Source: Mollicutes bacterium (GTDB lineage Bacteria; Bacillota_I; Bacilli_A; Izemoplasmatales; Izemoplasmataceae). From it: DNA of 64,000 nt. Below the pieces are notes generated by a model that searched no databases, was not told the DNA's origin, and saw only the letters and a list, made by a program, of their open reading frames with translations. The position numbers were made by a program, and so were the translations under genes. How positions within the stretch are numbered: the stretch's first letter is position 1; every line of letters begins with the position of its first letter. Positions 62,401 to 64,000 of the stretch are shown in pieces. The stretch lies in the NCBI GenBank assembly GCA_003555335.1, contig PWHD01000049.1, positions 62,001 through 126,000 on the forward strand, written 5' to 3'.

Positions 62401-62937
62401 GAGGACGCCCACAATCTCTATGATGCCGCCAGGACGAACGCCGAGAGCACCCTGAAGGATATCGAAGTCACCGCCCTTGAGCTCCAACAAGCGAACGCCG
62501 ACCGCTATGACCATATCAACACAACCAAACAGGCGTCGGTCGACAAGCTGCGTGACAAGAAGGAAAAAGCCCTCAGTGCATTGAACGGAACACTCAATGA
62601 GACCCTCGAAAAATATGAGGAACAGATTCTCACCGCCAAAGGACGTCTTGAAAGCCGCATCGAGACCGGTATCAGGAAAATCAATGATCAAGTCAGAATC
62701 AAACAAGCCCGTCGGACCCACCTCAAGGAGATCATCAGAGACAAGGAATACGGGCTCTACGACAAATATAAGACCGCTTACGACACACTCATGCACAATG
62801 TGCGAACCATCATGTCCGAAAGCAGAATCAAGGACTTGAGCGCCACAAGAACACCCGAAAAACTCTTCAGTCCCCAGGATGATATCATCAAAGCCTACAT
62901 GGAAAACACAATCAAAAACATCCAGTCAACCGATTGA
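59434..62937 (+). CDS. Large coiled-coil protein of unknown function
   Basis: 1167 residues, almost wholly helical and rich in Glu, Lys, Asp and Arg with long heptad-like stretches, broken by proline- or glycine-containing, more hydrophobic segments (for example TATPELFNKLGAFLDES near residue 380 and KIVAPPFRSELIEHI near 725). No Walker A/B motif, signal peptide, membrane helix or enzymatic motif is seen, which argues against an SMC/Rad50 or Wadjet JetC ATPase. AGGAGG precedes ATG 59434. Codon use matches the neighbours. A structural or scaffold role is inferred. The second coiled-coil gene starts 22 nt later. Confidence 0.88.
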   Translation: MARIKDDTGGLEKTLYAIETGIQKQITPLQKNIESLKKRSDKILSSAQKTFQENEKAYQNDLRLTQKDHAQTMEKTVKAHDEDIKKQETILEKAKKDVDRKIKSLSTDHEEKLKSLKTEIETIEKEKDRALAEIELKHQETTQVYGEKLKLYEDNLRQNREKYQKKLAKLIKKIRKAHAHEQKNLENLEDILDKDFDALETTFDEENQAIRDELGEENSAVEYEVNALRKSINTTIRELRAYLSKTGGELKKPFDAFNGILDDADRTVASFLETFLKDLEFDTRNETHRLKALLKPKGEESIDKKTHDDINRQIELNHMRKKALSDHANQIEKMTKDTSKMFKETAQRTFLTLKGEFDEHEKLLNNHQSKVKKKLDIFQTATPELFNKLGAFLDESHPKANFDALKALFKSLFKALHEFENERITHLINTTNTVQDYYDEMDEIRFFLDTKDARKEISTTKERIDAEQKDAALRYDMKLSQKRHEKKREEIDLDFLIQEHEALNSVEIEKELQTLNDLIATKKAVLETLETEFEKEKAAHLYVLRKNQAGTDKSQLETRRTIDLEILSNKKEINHMEAEKNYTMRKAELETQKENDAERLALGKMQEDHALKRIETQIRTKEDRIDKQYEESRENARDKYEEDKRDLEDAIAEEKKRHENNLKFIEQAYERESAKARATIEDVRSMVDARLNPVSQKHKDLLTRIHSYKETFKQTATSLKDTLKIVAPPFRSELIEHIHNTTRNLEEAYTFIKEIEDKQVDESETKEKKRNLEHQKIDTWYKESLKDLETQEETIIRDIETTLERPVETMRRNEAMQLRAVKALMRHCAERLETILNDYHKQTKETINSLFKPFVEHDEQLLEKAKHSLTLAKEEEKRRFKEVLAPLSENGAAILKDYEKAIDAIEEKAREEKETTMKDLYQLCKEKTDSLDRIKDRIANLDETYLDKKKTLHAETEAEKEDINNRNAQRKEAIENRYQAQMRKVDERLEDAHNLYDAARTNAESTLKDIEVTALELQQANADRYDHINTTKQASVDKLRDKKEKALSALNGTLNETLEKYEEQILTAKGRLESRIETGIRKINDQVRIKQARRTHLKEIIRDKEYGLYDKYKTAYDTLMHNVRTIMSESRIKDLSATRTPEKLFSPQDDIIKAYMENTIKNIQSTD

Positions 62938-62959
62938 CAGGCAGAAAGGAGTCCGCTTC

Positions 62960-64000
62960 ATGGCCAAAAAATACGACCTGAACCCCGAGACCGACACAAA
63001 AAAAAGTGTCACCGACCTCATCGATGAAGATTTGCAAAAAGAAAGCGCACTCCTGCAAAAACTCATCGGCGAAGTGGTAGAGGCCAATAAGAAGGTCAAG
63101 TCCTCCCACCAGGAAAAACTGTCGCAGACCCAAGAGAAGCTGCGTGTTTTGAACGCGGACATCGAACGGCTCAAAAACGACATCAACAGCAAAGACCGCG
63201 ACACCACCATGAAACAGCTCGATTATCTGCTCGATTCGAGAAACCGCATTTTCGATGCGCTCGATGAAATGCGGACGAAAAACATAGAAAGCTATCTTGA
63301 AGAAGACGATGATGCCGGCCTCGAAAGCCTCAAAAACAGGCTCTTTTCCACCATCGAAGAAAGCCTCGAAACCCAAAAGGACCTCCCGCCTTTCATGCAT
63401 TCGTTCAAAGCGGCCATCACCGACTTCATCAGCGCGACCATGGATGAAAGCCGGCACTACTTCTCGCAAGACCATCCCAACCAAAAACAACTCTCGACAC
63501 TTGTCGATTCTTTCAACGATAAGGCGGGGCCATTCACCGAAACCTTCGGTAGACTCCCCGGTCAATTACTTGAATCCCTTGAGGACCGCAAGCACGTCCT
63601 ACAGTCCGAAAGCACCAACGAGGGCCTCGACGAGCGGATCAAAAGCCGCATGGACGAACGCGAGAAAGCCCTCGAAGAAGAAGACAAGAAAATCGAATCA
63701 AACTTCAAAAAGCAGTACGCCGAACTCGAGAGCCGCATCCGCAATGTCTTCGATGACAACCTGAACGCCCTCAAGGCCAAACACGCAAAACGACTCGAAA
63801 GCGAAAAAGAAAACCGAGAAGCACTCCAACAGGAAATAAAATCTTTGAGGCTGGATATCATCAAAGCCGAAAAACAAAACGACCACGACAAACTGATGGG
63901 CCTTCTAAAGGCCTATGAGAAAAAAGAAAAACAATCCACCCACCTTTTCGAAGAGCAACTGAAAGAAAAAGTCAGCAAGAAAGTCGCTTCGAAAACCGAA
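62960..64000 (+). CDS. Second coiled-coil protein, 3' end beyond the window
   Basis: From ATG 62960 (AAAGGAG upstream) the frame is open for 347 codons to the window edge. The first 110 residues are coiled-coil, residues about 125-200 form a more globular helical part (PPFMHSFKAAITDFI, then DHPNQKQLSTLVDSF), and a charged coiled-coil resumes. This coil-globule-coil plan echoes the preceding 1167-residue protein. No enzymatic motif is visible so far. The two genes are surely co-transcribed. Confidence 0.85.
   Translation, partial: MAKKYDLNPETDTKKSVTDLIDEDLQKESALLQKLIGEVVEANKKVKSSHQEKLSQTQEKLRVLNADIERLKNDINSKDRDTTMKQLDYLLDSRNRIFDALDEMRTKNIESYLEEDDDAGLESLKNRLFSTIEESLETQKDLPPFMHSFKAAITDFISATMDESRHYFSQDHPNQKQLSTLVDSFNDKAGPFTETFGRLPGQLLESLEDRKHVLQSESTNEGLDERIKSRMDEREKALEEEDKKIESNFKKQYAELESRIRNVFDDNLNALKAKHAKRLESEKENREALQQEIKSLRLDIIKAEKQNDHDKLMGLLKAYEKKEKQSTHLFEEQLKEKVSKKVASKTE

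Noticed and set aside
59434..62937. SMC/Rad50 or Wadjet JetC-type ATPase
   Set aside because: No Walker A at the N-terminus and no signature or Walker B motif at the C-terminus, and no JetA, JetB or JetD-like neighbours.
59434..64000. Phage tail tape-measure protein
   Set aside because: No phage structural, portal or integrase genes nearby and no hydrophobic segments typical of tape measures.

Overview
The window is a typical low-redundancy chromosome segment of a Bacillota-type bacterium: short intergenic gaps, strong AGGAGG ribosome binding sites, consensus SigA promoters, T-box and TPP riboswitches, RecU, RNase J, SepF, YmfF/YmfH-type M16 peptidases and DUF2089. TGA is a normal stop codon (hisJ/K-like gene, mgtE, lon, ileS, ruvB and others end on it), so this is not the mycoplasma code. 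The gene set and the thinned division cluster would fit a Mollicutes-related lineage that keeps the standard code (Acholeplasma/Izemoplasma-like) or an Erysipelotrichia-like one; that placement is inference. G+C is close to half by eye, with two AT-rich gaps. No rRNA, tRNA, CRISPR, phage or insertion sequence was seen.

Layout. 1-4.0 kb: edge fragment, rarA, a PHP-family histidinol-phosphatase-like gene with a structured leader, an AT-rich gap, asparaginase. 4.05-8.6 kb (minus): two tandem MgtE Mg2+ transporters, ruvA and a short M3-like peptidase. 8.8-11.8 kb: obgE, a GNAT-kinase fusion, rpmA and rplU. 12.1-19 kb: small charged protein, radC, mutY, phospholipase-D-type synthase, ptsI, folC. 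19-25 kb: valS with T-box, engB, lon. 25-31.7 kb: an in-frame HAD phosphatase-HPr fusion, trigger factor, Nudix, RNase J, recU, glgC. 31.7-38.4 kb: glgA, thiT with TPP riboswitch, VOC protein, pyrimidine phosphorylase, plsC, folA, thyA, ssb. 38.5-47.7 kb: LemA-DUF3137, an M16 peptidase pair, deoD-deoC-yczE, ileS with T-box. 47.7-50.1 kb: yggT, sepF, ylmE, ftsZ. 50.2-55.5 kb: tgt and a two-gene 2-hydroxyacyl-CoA-dehydratase/activase system resembling the anaerobic plasmalogen synthesis locus. 55.9-57 kb (plus): a three-gene SHOCT-like/DUF2089 module. 57-59 kb: queA and ruvB. 59.4-64 kb (plus): two large coiled-coil proteins of unknown function, the second cut by the window end.

How it fits together. 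Recombination and repair are represented by RuvAB with RecU as resolvase, RarA, RadC and MutY. Carbon handling combines PTS (EI, HPr) with glycogen synthesis (GlgC/GlgA). Nucleotide supply combines ThyA/DHFR/FolC with nucleoside salvage (Pdp, DeoD, DeoC). Membrane lipid genes are PlsC, a cardiolipin-synthase-like enzyme and the putative plasmalogen locus. The most promising places for new biology are the HAD-HPr fusion, the plasmalogen-like locus, the SHOCT-like/DUF2089 operon and the twin coiled-coil genes.
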